Below are positions 1 through 10,072 of a stretch of DNA of 64,000 nt, piece after piece. The translations under genes were made by a program, and so were the position numbers. This DNA comes from Lepas anatifera. Lineage: Eukaryota > Arthropoda > Thecostraca > Lepadidae. Below the pieces are notes generated by a model. It was not told where the DNA came from. It saw only the letters and a program-made list of their open reading frames with translations, and made no database searches. The stretch lies in assembly GCA_034440635.1 (NCBI GenBank), contig JAOTON010001682.1, forward strand, positions 216,501 to 280,500, written 5' to 3'. How positions within the stretch are numbered: the stretch's first letter is position 1; each line of letters starts with the position of its first letter.

Positions 1-102
1 TGATCCCCCAAATACCTCCCAACAGGGTGAGAGTTTACAACGCTGTATGATCCTGGAATTTGGTGTGTCTTTAAACTCCAACAACTATTATAACGACACA
101 AT
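1..102 (+). repeat. 3' end of a tRNA-derived SINE, cut by the window edge
   Basis: The window opens inside a SINE tail. It reads GATCCCC, then CTCCCAACAGGGTGAGAG, then a tgatcctgg...ttggtgtgt...aaactccaacaactatt stretch. The same order appears in the tails of the fuller SINEs at 39559 and 51690. The tRNA-like head lies outside the window. Confidence 0.7.
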
Positions 103-724
103 TAGCTTAAGTTTTCCTACTGTATATGGTTATTTAAAAGAACGTAGGTAAATTACTGATGACTGCTTTTCTTTAATGCCAGCGCTCATGCCTTTTATTT
201 TCCTCAGTACGTGCAAAAATTGCGGTTTGGTAGGTACTAGTTTCGGTATGGTCACGGAGTGAGTTTGATAAATATTACCTCAAAAGGGATAATCTCGCTT
301 CTACCGACAACATTTCCCACACAGTGGTGTTAGACTTATTTGACAGCATGGGATAAGAGAATGGTTGGTAAAAGCTATGCATTTTAGCTATAATCTGTTT
401 AAAAATTTTTCTAAATTTGAATTGTAAGCATCACTTGGTTATAGGATGCATTTTCGTGTTCAACTGTTATTAGCTATCCGATCACTCTGGACCTGGCCTG
501 ACATTATTGTGTTTTTAACTGTTGGTTATTGAATTAATAGATAAATGAAAGTAAGAATAAAACAATTGAATAAAATAAAAAAAAACATATCAAAGGAAAG
601 GTAGCTAGCGTCTTCAACCTGATGACTTAAGCAGCCCCCTTTGAACGCTGACTAGGCCTTTTAAATATTCTGAGGCTCGAGAGGCAAACTTAGGGAGATT
701 TTCACCACCAAAAATTTCCACAGC
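103..724. other. AT-rich stretch with no gene seen
   Basis: No coding, RNA-gene or transposon signal is recognised between the SINE tail and the first tRNA gene. The last ~90 bases (about 640-724) are, in reverse complement, similar to the downstream flank of the tRNA at 9213, so they belong to the tRNA-Trp duplication block. Confidence 0.5.
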
Positions 725-796
725 TGACCCCGACGTGATTTGAACACGCAACCTTCCGATCTGGAGTCGGACGCGCTACCGTTGCGCCACGGAGTC
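725..796 (-). tRNA. tRNA-Trp (CCA)
   Basis: The 72-bp minus-strand sequence starts GACTCCG and ends CGGGGTC plus discriminator A. The acceptor stem pairs with one G-T wobble. The anticodon loop is CTCCAGA between TCCGA and TCGGA, giving anticodon CCA. A box (TGGCGCAACGGTAG) and B box (GTTCAAATC) are intact. Its flanks match, inverted, those of the copy at 9213. Confidence 0.88.
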
Positions 797-1528
797 GATG
801 ATAGGGATAGAAAATGGTGGAATCTGTATGTGATGTCATGGGATAAAAATAGCAGGCGGAAGGTATCAGATATTTATGCAGTTAATAATACAATATATAA
901 AATAATAGCCCAGGGGTAGGGAGGAAGAGAGCGCCTTCCCATGTTTGTATTTTAGTAATCTAGGAATGCAGCAGTGAGCTGAATTGCTGTAATGCTCGAG
1001 TTTGCGTTTATAAAATTACGACCTTGCTGCTACTGACAGTAATTACCACAAGGTGGTCCTGGAAAGATTAGTTGCATCTTTCGGCGAAATTTCTTAATTT
1101 TGCGTTTTTCTGCCAGACATGGTAGATATTTTTAAAGTAATGGTATATTTCAATTCCTGAGAACGTTAGCACTGCAAGCATGCAAGGAGACCAGCTTGCA
1201 AAGTTGAAAACGAGCAACAATGTTTCAAGGTAACAGAAACGCCCAGAAAAGTGTTCCAACGTGTTCACATTTACTTAACAATGCTTAGCTACCGGAAATG
1301 TTTCCAAGCAAGAATGAGAGCGAGACTTTCAGTGGTGAAAACCTTAAACCATCAAAATATTTCCGCTTCTAAAGAAAATGGGCCCGATGGGCCTCAAGGC
1401 AAGAGAAGGATGCTGTCAAAGAATCCATCTACGAAGCTTATCAGCTGTTCCTTCTGCAATTTACCACGTATCTGTGATTGCAAAGCAAGGGGGAACATAA
1501 AAATGAACCACCCAAGAATGTTCATTGC

Positions 1529-1600
1529 CGACCCCGACGTGATTCGAACACGCAACCTTCCGATCTGGAGGCGGACGCGCTACCGTTGCGCCACGGAGTC
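1529..1600 (-). tRNA. tRNA-Trp (CCA), slightly degenerate copy
   Basis: Matches the cluster consensus but has a mismatch at the base of the anticodon stem (TCCGC opposite TCGGA) and a G discriminator base. The T-loop carries the consensus-like GTTCGAATC. It may still be transcribed, but the stem mismatch makes a working tRNA doubtful. Confidence 0.6.
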
Positions 1601-1949
1601 GATAGAAAAATGAAGAAGCCCGAACAACGTGTAAAAGCAATCAAATAAATATATAGCTGCAGGGAGTTTAATCTCGCGAAACACAACTTTCCCTAAGACG
1701 GAGATCTGCTGGGAATTCGAGTGGGGCTGCTTCCATAAGGTCTGTAGTCTGTTAACTATCTGGGTCTGAGGGGCTGGTTACTAAAATCATCGGTTAATTT
1801 CTTTCCAATTCTAATTCCAATTGGGTTAATTTTCAATTTCCAAGTTTCGCTATTACGTAAGTGTGAGACAACTCTAGCAGATTATCGACATTGAAAGCCA
1901 GAGCGTAAAATCATGAAATGCTAGAGCCTATTTTTGCTACCTTAGCATC

Positions 1950-2021
1950 GCCTCCGTGGCACAACGGTAGCGAGTCCGACTACAGATCGGAAGTTTGCGT
2001 GTTGAAATCACGTCAGGGTCA
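1950..2021 (+). pseudogene. tRNA-Trp pseudogene with ACA in the anticodon position
   Basis: The loop is CTACAGA, so the anticodon would be ACA in place of CCA. There are further changes in the A-box region (ACAACGG, GCGAGTC), the T arm (GTTGAAATC) and the acceptor stem, where two pairs are lost (GCCTCCG opposite CAGGGTC). The combined damage points to a dead copy rather than a recoded tRNA. Confidence 0.75.
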
Positions 2022-2357
2022 GTTATGAGTTTTTAACAGTCCCAAAGTGATAGCAAAATATAGAATGAGAATGATCTGTTGCTAAATTGCAATGAATTCA
2101 CTTTACAATCAAAAGTCTTTTGCAGCGACGTAATGTTAACCCCAGGTTGGGCATGATGCACCAATTTTTAAAGCTTATCTCCATCACATCTCACGTTTTT
2201 CCGCGACCTCCCCCCCGAGTTGCGGCCCCCTCCCCAAGCGACGGGCTCCCTGACTATTGAATTCACCCCCTCCTTGCGAAAATCCTGGATCCGTCCCTGG
2301 AGCCAGGCATCAACATGAAACCTCTGACGGATTTCTCCATGTTGTACCATGAATATA

Positions 2358-2429
2358 GACTCCGTGGCGCAACGGTAGCGCGTCCGACTCCAGATCGGAA
2401 GGTTGCGTGTTCAAATCACGTCGGGGTCA
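2358..2429 (+). tRNA. tRNA-Trp (CCA)
   Basis: A 72-bp consensus copy with an intact acceptor stem, D arm, CCA anticodon loop and T arm. It lies 408 bp after the pseudogene at 1950, so the two form one tandem unit of the cluster. Confidence 0.9.
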
Positions 2430-2540
2430 GTGATGGAAAGTTTTGGTTGTGCAAATCTCCACATTTTAGGATACAAGAGGGGATTAGGGAAACACAAGCC
2501 CCCTCTGAAAGGTCCTGAAAGTCCGAGTGCCTTTAGTTAA

Positions 2541-2631
2541 TACATAGGCGGAGGCCAGTCCGAGGCAATGGTAGAAGAGGCTCGACCCCCTAGCCCTCCC
2601 CGGACAAAATTCAATTTTAGATCCGCCACTG
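2541..2631 (-). mobile_element. Remnant of a CAGTGGCGGATC-type MITE
   Basis: Ends with GATCCGCCACTG and contains the family's internal blocks (gaggctcgaccccctagccctccc). The same remnant occurs in inverse orientation at about 5651, because both lie in an inverted duplication that also carries the tRNAs at 3055 and 5148. Confidence 0.5.
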
Positions 2632-3054
2632 ATTCCTTCGGTGATCTTCTGTATCGAATTAGCTCAAAATCGTTTTATGGAGAATGCTGCCACCAGTAGC
2701 TAAATTTTCTTGTCCTGTAGCGCTCCAACAGGTTGAGGACTTTTATAGCTAGAATTCATAATTGTGTGTCCTGACTCAACCTGAAATGGTGCCCCATGAC
2801 CCACTGAAATAGTGCCGACCTGAAATATCGGTATTAGCTAAGAAGATAAAAGGCATAGACTCTGTCATCACGGAAATACAGCTCAAGCCTACTTTCTTCC
2901 ATTTCTGACGAGAAAGCTTGCAAAGGGATTGACTCAATTCAAATTTAAAAGTTTTGGTATAACGGAAGTCTGAGACAACTCTGGCAGATTTTCGACATGA
3001 ACACTAGAACGGAAAGTCATAAAATGCTAGAACCCATTATGCTACGTTATCGGC

Positions 3055-3126
3055 GACTCCTTGGCGCAACGGTGGCGCGTCCGACTCCAGATCGGAAGGT
3101 TGCGTGTTCAAATCACGTCGGGGTCA
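3055..3126 (+). tRNA. tRNA-Trp (CCA), one acceptor mismatch
   Basis: Consensus anticodon and T arms. Base 7 of the acceptor stem is T (GACTCCT), so it no longer pairs with C66, and the D loop has one change (GGTGGCGC). Probably functional or nearly so. Confidence 0.75.
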
Positions 3127-4637
3127 GACTTGAATTTTCTAATCGTCCGAAAGTGATTACAAAGTGTGGAGTGAGAGTGATCTGCAAATAAATTACAATG
3201 AATAGACTCGAGAACCTGGATACGTCATGCAGCGACGTAATCGTAAAATACAACCCACTTTTAAGGGAATTTTATCAGATAACTTTTTACGTCAAGAAAA
3301 TTAGTTGATCAAGGTGTGTAAAATTCAAAAACTTTCATTTGACCAATTTTTGATACTTTTTTCGCGAATAAAATTAATAAATGAAATAAGAAATAACCTA
3401 CAAAGGTTCCACACTGGTTCTCGTCCCGGAGTTGCCTTTCCTCATGCATCCTGACTGGATCAGGGGTTGAAAAGCAGCCTGACAAGAAAAAACAGACCTG
3501 AAGGGCACTGGAGCTTGGCGAAAACGGGTAACTATGGATGATTGGGAAGGTTTTGCCCCGCTCCTTTGCCCCTGAAACCATTATGTATTAAGCAGAGAAG
3601 CTTTTGCCTCTTCTGAAACGAAGTCGCAGCGCCACCCGTGCTTCAAACACAAACTAAAGCCCTGTTCCAGCTGTCGGCACAGTTTTGTCAGCAGGACCTC
3701 TAACCTTTCCTCAGAAAGTAGCATCAGCGCCATAATCTGCTCTTGTTTGTGCTAAGAAAAGGGAACTTAAACCTTTATACTATTAAGAAATATTAGGCTG
3801 CCACTTCTGCACTTACTGTTTTTCATCAGACAAACAGCGGCCGTCAGCCCGTAAAACCTCTGAACTAGTTCCCGGGGGAGGCTCAGTCCTGTGACGTAGG
3901 CGGAACGCGGCCCGCTGATTGGTGCTGACAAAACTGTGCTGACAGTTGGAACAGGGCTTAAGAAGAAAAACTATAAATTGAGTCCAGCTGACACCAAATT
4001 ACCTTTGAAACAACGAAAGTGCTATGCCAAAGTCATGATCGAAAAATGCATATTTGTATAAACTGCAGCAGGAAATTCTGGCCACCAGACCATCCTTGCA
4101 AGTGATAGTTGGGCTAGGGAATGAATCTGCAAAAATCGCGTGCAATTTATCTCCTATTTTTGTCTTTATTTTGATACCCATTACACGGCAAACATCAATA
4201 CCGGTACGTAGAGAGTAGAAGGGAAAGTTAGAAGGTTATATTATATTATTCTTCAACCGGGGCGGTGACGTCAAAGCATGTCACATTTTTCAGCGCATGC
4301 ATGCTTTCATTGTTTCCGCAGTACTTTTGATTTCGTCACCATCAAGGACGTTGAATTTTTTTTTTGAATGGTGGGTTACTTTTAAGATTTATAAAGCAGT
4401 CTTATAATGACAAAGTCAATATCATTCTCTGAAATAGAAATTGACCCATGATTTCAGTCCTAAGCCCCTAGACCCCGACAGTTAATAGATTGCAGACTTT
4501 ATAGAAACAATACCACTCCAATTCCTAGAAAATCTCAGTCTTGGGGCAGCTAAGTGTTTCCTGCTATTAAACTCCCTACAACTACATATTTCTTTGATGA
4601 CATTCTCAAATTGTCCGGACTTCTTCATCCCTGTTTG
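3127..4637. other. Spacer without a recognisable gene
   Basis: About 1.5 kb between two tRNA copies. No coding exon or transposon termini are recognised. The stretch 3880-3960 has CCCGGGGGAGGCTC and ATTGG-like sequence, but no transcript is supported. Confidence 0.4.
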
Positions 4638-4709
4638 GATTCCGTGGCGCAACGGTAGCGCGTCAGACTCCAGATCGGAAGGTTGCGTGTTCAAATCATG
4701 TCGGGTTCA
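4638..4709 (+). tRNA. tRNA-Trp-like copy, degenerate
   Basis: The anticodon CCA is kept. The anticodon stem has an A-G mismatch (TCAGA opposite TCGGA), the acceptor begins GATTCCG, and the T arm reads TCATGTCGGGTTCA. Probably a decaying copy. Confidence 0.55.
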
Positions 4710-5147
4710 GCTACCTATCGTTTTTGATGGTGTACATACATCTCCACAAGTTCGTCTCCCGAAAACCCAGTATAGCCATAAAGAGGTATCAGCAGTCGGA
4801 GGTGGCTGCTAAACTCACCAGTTGGAAAACGATAGCTACTTCTCACTTGAGATGTGGAACCAGTTACAAGAACGTAGATCTGACACGCTCAGATGTTGGT
4901 AGCACATTTTCCTTTGAAAGGTATCTACCCGAGGTTTATTGATGAAATTGAAAGTGAAACCCGAAACCGTCAAAAATCTTACCGTTTCTAGAGACAACGG
5001 GCCCGATGGGCCTCAAGGCATGAGAAGGGCGTTGTCAAGGCCTCTATCTATGAAGTTTATCAGCTTTTGCTTCTGCAAGTTATCACGTATCTGTTATCAC
5101 AAAGCAAGTCGGAACGTAAAAATGAACCACCCAAAAATATACTTGAC

Positions 5148-5219
5148 TGACCCCGACGTGATTTGAACACGCAACCTTCCGATCTGGAGTCGGACGCGCT
5201 ACCGTTGCGCCACGGAGTC
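5148..5219 (-). tRNA. tRNA-Trp (CCA)
   Basis: A 72-bp consensus copy with all stems intact. Its left flank (4960-5148) matches the left flank of the copy at 1529 in direct orientation. Its right flank matches the left flank of the copy at 3055 in inverse orientation. Confidence 0.9.
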
Positions 5220-5650
5220 GATAAAAACGTTGCAAAATGGGTTATAGGATTTCATAAATTTACGTTCTGGCGTTTCATGTCGAAAATCTGCCAGAGTTGT
5301 CTCACACTTCCGTAATACGGAAACTTTGAAATTAGACTGAAATTAACGCCTTGGAAAGTATTTTGCAGAGATGGAAGAAAACAGGCTTAATTTGCATTTC
5401 CGTGATGTCAGAGTATCTTATTAGACACGCATTGTATTTTCTTAGTCAATGCCAAGATTTCAGGTTGGCGCTATTTCAGTGGGTCATGGGGCACAAATTC
5501 AGCTTAAGTCATGACATACTGTTATGAAGTCTAGCTATGGAAGACCTCACCCCGTTCGGGCCTCACAGGACCGAACAAGTTTGCTACTAGTGACAGCGTT
5601 CTCCATAGAATTTATTGAGCTAATTTGATACAGAAGATCACCGTAGGAAT

Positions 5651-6060
5651 CAGTGGCGGATCCAAGACTTCATGTCGTCGGGGAGGGCTAGGGGCTCAAG
5701 CCTCTTCCAGGGCTTGAGTTCCCCTAACCTCGCCCCTCTTGTATCGGTCAGTGGTATGAATTGAAGTGCAACGTCTCGAGCGTACCGGCGCCGACGCTCT
5801 GACGAGAGTAGTGGAGAAGTGGGTGCGACCTCACATCGAAGCGGCTCAGGGCTGCGCAGCAGCAGTACAAGAGATCTCAGGCATTAGTAATTTACTTTTA
5901 TGGGATGTCCACCAAAAAAAACCTTATAACTGTATATGTGACATATGCCGAATTTTAACTAGCGGATCCAGTACCTCATTTCAGGAGGAGCTTGGGGCTC
6001 GAGCCTCCCCGACATTACCTCCGGCTAAGCATTAACTATAGGTACTCTGATCAAGAAGAT
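5651..6060. mobile_element. Two decayed CAGTGGCGGATCC-type MITE pieces
   Basis: One piece begins cagtggcggatcc at 5651 and runs to a degenerate end near 5753. A second begins agcggatccag near 5960 and shows the family's ggctcgagcctcccc and gcattaactatagg blocks. The DNA between them is unassigned; a reading frame there (5766-6035) has no recognisable domain. Confidence 0.5.
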
Positions 6061-6466
6061 TTTGGGCACAGTGGGAAAAGTTTCTGGTCAGCAGCAGGTT
6101 AAGGATTGGTTGACCCTCTTTTTGCCGGTGGTGATGCTTACGATTTTAAAGATTTTGTCACGGAGAAAGTAGACTGGAACAGTGTTGTACTCCCTCCCCC
6201 TATCACTATCCTTTGACGAGTTTCAGCAATTGAATTTCATCAATAAATCTAGGGTAGATACGTTTCAAAGGGAGATGTGCTACAAATACCTGAGCGTGTC
6301 AGATCTACGTTCTTGTAACTGGTTCCACATTTCAAGTGAGAAGTAGCTATCGTTTTCCAACTGATGAGTTTAGCAGCCACCTCCGACTGCTGATATGTCT
6401 TTATGACTATAATGGGTTTCGGTAGGCAAACTTGTGGAGATGGGCACCATCAAAACTGTAATTATC

Positions 6467-6538
6467 TGACCCCGACGTGATTTGAACACGCAACCTTCCG
6501 ATCTGGAGTCGGACGCGCTACCGTTGCGCCACGGATTC
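6467..6538 (-). tRNA. tRNA-Trp (CCA)
   Basis: Consensus copy whose acceptor starts GAATCCG in place of GACTCCG, which loses the pair at position 3. The rest is intact. It is the first of three copies at 403-405 bp spacing. Confidence 0.8.
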
Positions 6539-6869
6539 GTTACGGTGTAGAAAGGCAGAATCTGTCTGAGGTTTTGGCGATGGCAGGCTGCAGGGGCGGA
6601 TCCAGGATTTCCTCTAGGAGGGGCCGAATTCAATACTCAGGGGCCCGTCGCTTGGAGAGGGGCCTTCGACTCGGTGGGGGGGACGCTGAAAAAACGTTAA
6701 ATTGGATGAAGATAAGCTTAAAAAATGGTGTCCCATGCCCGACCCATGGTTAAGATTGCGTCACTGCAAGACGCATCAAGATTGTAAAGTGAATTCATTG
6801 AAATTTAGCAACAGATCATTCTCATTCCACACTTTGTTACCACTTTGGGACTGTTGGAAAATTCAAGTC

Positions 6870-6941
6870 TGACCCCGACGTGATTTGAACACGCAACCTT
6901 CCGATCTGGAGTCGGACGCGCTACCGTTGCGCCACGGAGTC
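6870..6941 (-). tRNA. tRNA-Trp (CCA)
   Basis: A 72-bp consensus copy with intact stems, CCA anticodon, A and B boxes. Second copy of the recent tandem. Confidence 0.9.
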
Positions 6942-7274
6942 GTTACGGTGTAGAAAGGCAGAATCTGTCTGAGGTTTCATGGCGATGGCAGGCTGCAGGG
7001 GCGGATCCAGGATTTCCTCAAGGAGGGGCCGAATTCAATACTCAGGGGCCCGTCGCTTGGAGAGGGGCCTTCGACTCGGTGGGGGGCGCTGAAAAAACGT
7101 TAAATTGGATGAAGATAAGCTTTAAAAAAATGGTGTCCCATGCCCGACCCATGGTTAAGATTGCGTCACTGCAAGACGCATCAAGATTGTAAAGTGAATT
7201 CATTGAAATTTAGCAACAGATCATTCTCATTCCACACTTTGTTACCACTTTGGGACTGTTGGAAAATTCAAGTC

Positions 7275-7346
7275 TGACCCCGACGTGATTTGAACACGCA
7301 ACCTTCCGATCTGGAGTCGGACGCGCTACCGTTGCGCCACGGAGTC
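7275..7346 (-). tRNA. tRNA-Trp (CCA)
   Basis: A 72-bp consensus copy with intact stems, identical to the copy at 6870. Third copy of the tandem. Confidence 0.9.
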
Positions 7347-7707
7347 GATGTTAATCTAGCAAAATGGGTTATAGCATTTCATGACTTTAAACTTTGGCTT
7401 TTCATGTGGATAATCTGCTAGAGTTGCCTCACACTTACGTAATAGCGAAAGCTTGGAAATTGGAAATTAACCCAATTGGAACTGGAATTGGAATTGGTAT
7501 TGGAAAAAAATTAGCCCATGATTTTAGTAACCAGCCCCTTAGACCCAGGCAGTTAATAGACTTCAGAACTTATGGAAGCAGCCCCACTCGAATTCTCAGA
7601 ACATCTCCGTCTTGGGGCAACTTAGTGTTTCGCGAGATTAAACCCCCTGCAGCTATATATTTATTTGATTGCTTCACAAATTGTTCGGGCTTCTTCATTT
7701 TTCTATC

Positions 7708-7779
7708 GACTCCGTGGCGCAACGGTAGCGCGTCCGACTCCAGATCGGAAGGTTGCGTGTTCAAATCACGTCGGGGTCA
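7708..7779 (+). tRNA. tRNA-Trp (CCA)
   Basis: A 72-bp consensus copy. The 362-bp spacer from the previous, oppositely oriented copy is the reverse complement of the spacer between the copies at 1529 and 1950. Confidence 0.9.
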
Positions 7780-7884
7780 ATTGTGTCCTGTTTTGGTGCT
7801 GCAAGTCTTCCCAACCCCCCAGTTTGCCTCCCGAAACTCAGAATTGTCATAAAGACGTATCAGCAGTTGAATACGGCTGTATAA

Positions 7885-8822
7885 CCCTCGTCTCAGCGGG
7901 GCCATCGATGCCCCCCCTAATGTTTTCTCAGGATAACAGAAAAACGACGTGGCGCATCACCACGGTTGAGGAGTTCGCCTGTCACCTCATTATTTTCCCA
8001 CCATCCCTGAACTTTTTCACCCCGTGCCACACTAAGTCAGGTCACTAGGTGAGGTCAAAAGGTCACCCCAATTCAAAATTTGAGCTGTAACAAAGCTACA
8101 TTTCTCGGCCGATCAAGTTGAAACTTTCTACACTCAAAGACCCTTCCCCAGTGTCTAAAAAATTTATATCCGGTATTTTTTTAATTTGTTAACCTGAGGT
8201 CAGGTCACGTGGTGACATCTCCTAGTGAAAAATCATGGGGAAATGCTGTCTTATGATCTAGAAGCCACCAAAATGATTTCAAATGCTCAGATTTCTCAGA
8301 AAAGTATTCTTAGCCACCCTTTGACGGATTCCACCGTCGGTATTTCTTTTTGACCTTGCTGATGTCATCACCAGGGGTCACCAGGGATCACAAACAGTAT
8401 TTCTACGATAACTTTTGACCTAATCAAGCTAGAACGCTGCAGTAAGCGCTCACGTGAATTTCTTGTCACTGGCTTTCATTACGACAAGGGAATTTTCTGG
8501 CCTTTCGTGACTTCAGGTCATTCTAGGTTAAAAGGAGCCTTCCGCACCTATCAAATGTATTTTACCAGATCTCAATATGGCATGAGATCTATGCTCAGGT
8601 TTCTTGAGTATTGCGAATTTTAGTGGAAATATCTAACTTGACTTCTGGAGGTCAAACCACTGAGCTGAGCGCTTAAAAATTTAAGCAAAATCATACTGAA
8701 TTCACACGAGCTTTCCGATGCAATTTGCAGATTAACGCTAAGCCCCCTATTTTCGGAGTTAGATGGGCCATCGATGGCCCCGGTTGAGGCAAAGGTGGAA
8801 CTGGACCCCGGTGGGGCGCGGG
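7885..8822 (+). mobile_element. piggyBac-like miniature element, AGGTCA-rich
   Basis: The element starts CCCTCG and ends CGCGGG. It is bounded by ATAA (7881-7884) and TTAA (8823-8826). The uninterrupted cluster repeat reads ggctgc-TAAA-ctca where this copy reads ggctgt-ATAA-element-TTAA-ctca, so exactly four bases were duplicated. TTAA target duplication and CCC termini are known for piggyBac. The interior is non-coding and holds many AGGTCA half-sites. It is the reverse complement of the outer element at 14524. Confidence 0.75.
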
Positions 8823-9212
8823 TTAACTCATCAGTTGGAGAATGGTAGCTACCTCTCACTTGAAGTGTGTGATGCGTTACAAGAACGTAGTTCTGACGCG
8901 CTCAATTTTTGGTAGCAAATTCCACTTTGAAGCGTATCTAACCCATGCTTGCTGATAAAATGAAATTTTGAAACTCGAAACTCGCTTTTTAGAAGTATTG
9001 TCACTAGCAGCAAGATCTTAGCTCCATGATCCCAAATTGCCATATTTGCACGGGCTGAGGGAATAGAAAGACGTGCGCGCTGTTATTACAGAAAGGCAGC
9101 AGTCATCTGTTATCCTATATTTCTGAGGAAAAAACTTTATGTTGGGGATAACTCATTCCTTCTGTCGGCATGACGCGTAACAAGTATTCCGCCATTTTGT
9201 TTATTTACCATC

Positions 9213-9284
9213 GACTCCGTGGCGCAACAGTAGCGCGTCCGACTCCAGATCGGAAAGTTGCGTGTTCAAATCACGTCGGGGTCA
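9213..9284 (+). tRNA. tRNA-Trp (CCA)
   Basis: Near-consensus copy with CAACAGTAG in the D loop and GAAAGTTG after the anticodon stem. All stems can form. Last copy of the cluster; its flanks resemble, inverted, those of the copy at 725. Confidence 0.85.
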
Positions 9285-9870
9285 GCTATATATATTTCTA
9301 GTGGTGTATCTCCGTCTTTGAGCCTTCATATAGTCCTAAATACGTGGCAGTAAGCGGTAGAGGCCACTGTTGAACTTTGCAGATGGGGGCCTGGACAACA
9401 TCATTCTTCTGCAGTTTGGTATAATTACTATTTTTCAACTGAAATAAAGCAGGCCTTATCTATTACATTATATCGTGAAAACCAGAAGATAACATGCACA
9501 TTCCCTCTCGTGAACGTAGCTTGTGTCAAGGTATCTTGGGTGAGACGAGGGGAGGAAGGATGGGGGAGTGGGCGGAACGGGCGGATGTTTTCATGATAGG
9601 AATCAGGCGAATAATGTATTTGGTATTTGTGATTGCTAATAAAAACACGCGAAATACTTTTCGTCCATCGCAGTTGATGATGCAAAATTGGCATGAGCTG
9701 CTGGAAAAAAGAAGAAGACACTTGCGTTTTTTCTGTCGCTGTTGTTTTTATGGTCAAACGCGATCGAATCAGTGTATAAGCTAATTATCATTTTTTATCA
9801 AAGATACAGATTTTCTGATTATGACTTCAGCACTGAGGAAACATGTTTCAGGTTCATTGTATCAGAAGTG

Positions 9871-10064
9871 CATGGGCGCCGAAGGCGGGGGGACGGGGGG
9901 ACGCGTCCCCCCTGTTGGCCAACCAGGTGGGGACGTCCCCCCCAAAATTTTTGGGTCAATCGTCATTAATGCTGTCAGGTACCGAATATGCCAAAATTCG
10001 CCTCCCCGGTCAGCACCAGCCCGGGTCCGTCCCCCCCTGCGAAAATTCTGTGGCGGCGCCCCTG
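9871..10064. mobile_element. 194-bp hAT-like MITE with perfect 8-bp target duplication
   Basis: Termini CATGGGCGCC and GGCGCCCCTG are inverted repeats. Both sides carry CAGAAGTG (9863-9870 and 10065-10072), a perfect 8-bp duplication as made by hAT transposases. The inside is a G/C-run-rich palindromic sequence with no coding capacity. Confidence 0.8.
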
Positions 10065-10072
10065 CAGAAGTG

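Larger units (their letters stand above)
6467..7346 (-). repeat. Tandem 403-405 bp repeat, each unit carrying a tRNA-Trp
   Basis: The tRNA starts at 6467, 6870 and 7275 are 403 and 405 bp apart. The spacers 6539-6869 and 6942-7274 are almost identical, including caggggcggatccagg and ggcccgtcgcttgg. The high identity implies a recent duplication. The 1950-2358 interval on the opposite strand carries an older, more diverged copy of the same unit. Confidence 0.9.
725..9284. repeat. tRNA-Trp cluster built from inverted and direct duplications
   Basis: Twelve 72-bp tRNA-Trp copies lie in 8.6 kb in strand order - - + + + + - - - - + +, which is mirror-symmetric. Flanks match across the mirror. The 1600-1950 spacer is the reverse complement of the 7346-7708 spacer. 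The DNA beyond the tRNA at 1950 matches, inverted, the DNA beside the tRNAs at 6870 and 7275. The left flank of the copy at 3055 matches, inverted, the right flank of the copy at 5148. The right flank of the copy at 4638 matches, inverted, the left flank of the copy at 6467. Spacers contain no gene; short reading frames here are translations of tRNA sequence. Confidence 0.85.

Noticed and set aside
2315..3191. Short frames reading RGATVARPTPDRKVACSNHVGV
   Set aside because: This is the translation of the tRNA-Trp sequence itself, repeated wherever a copy occurs.
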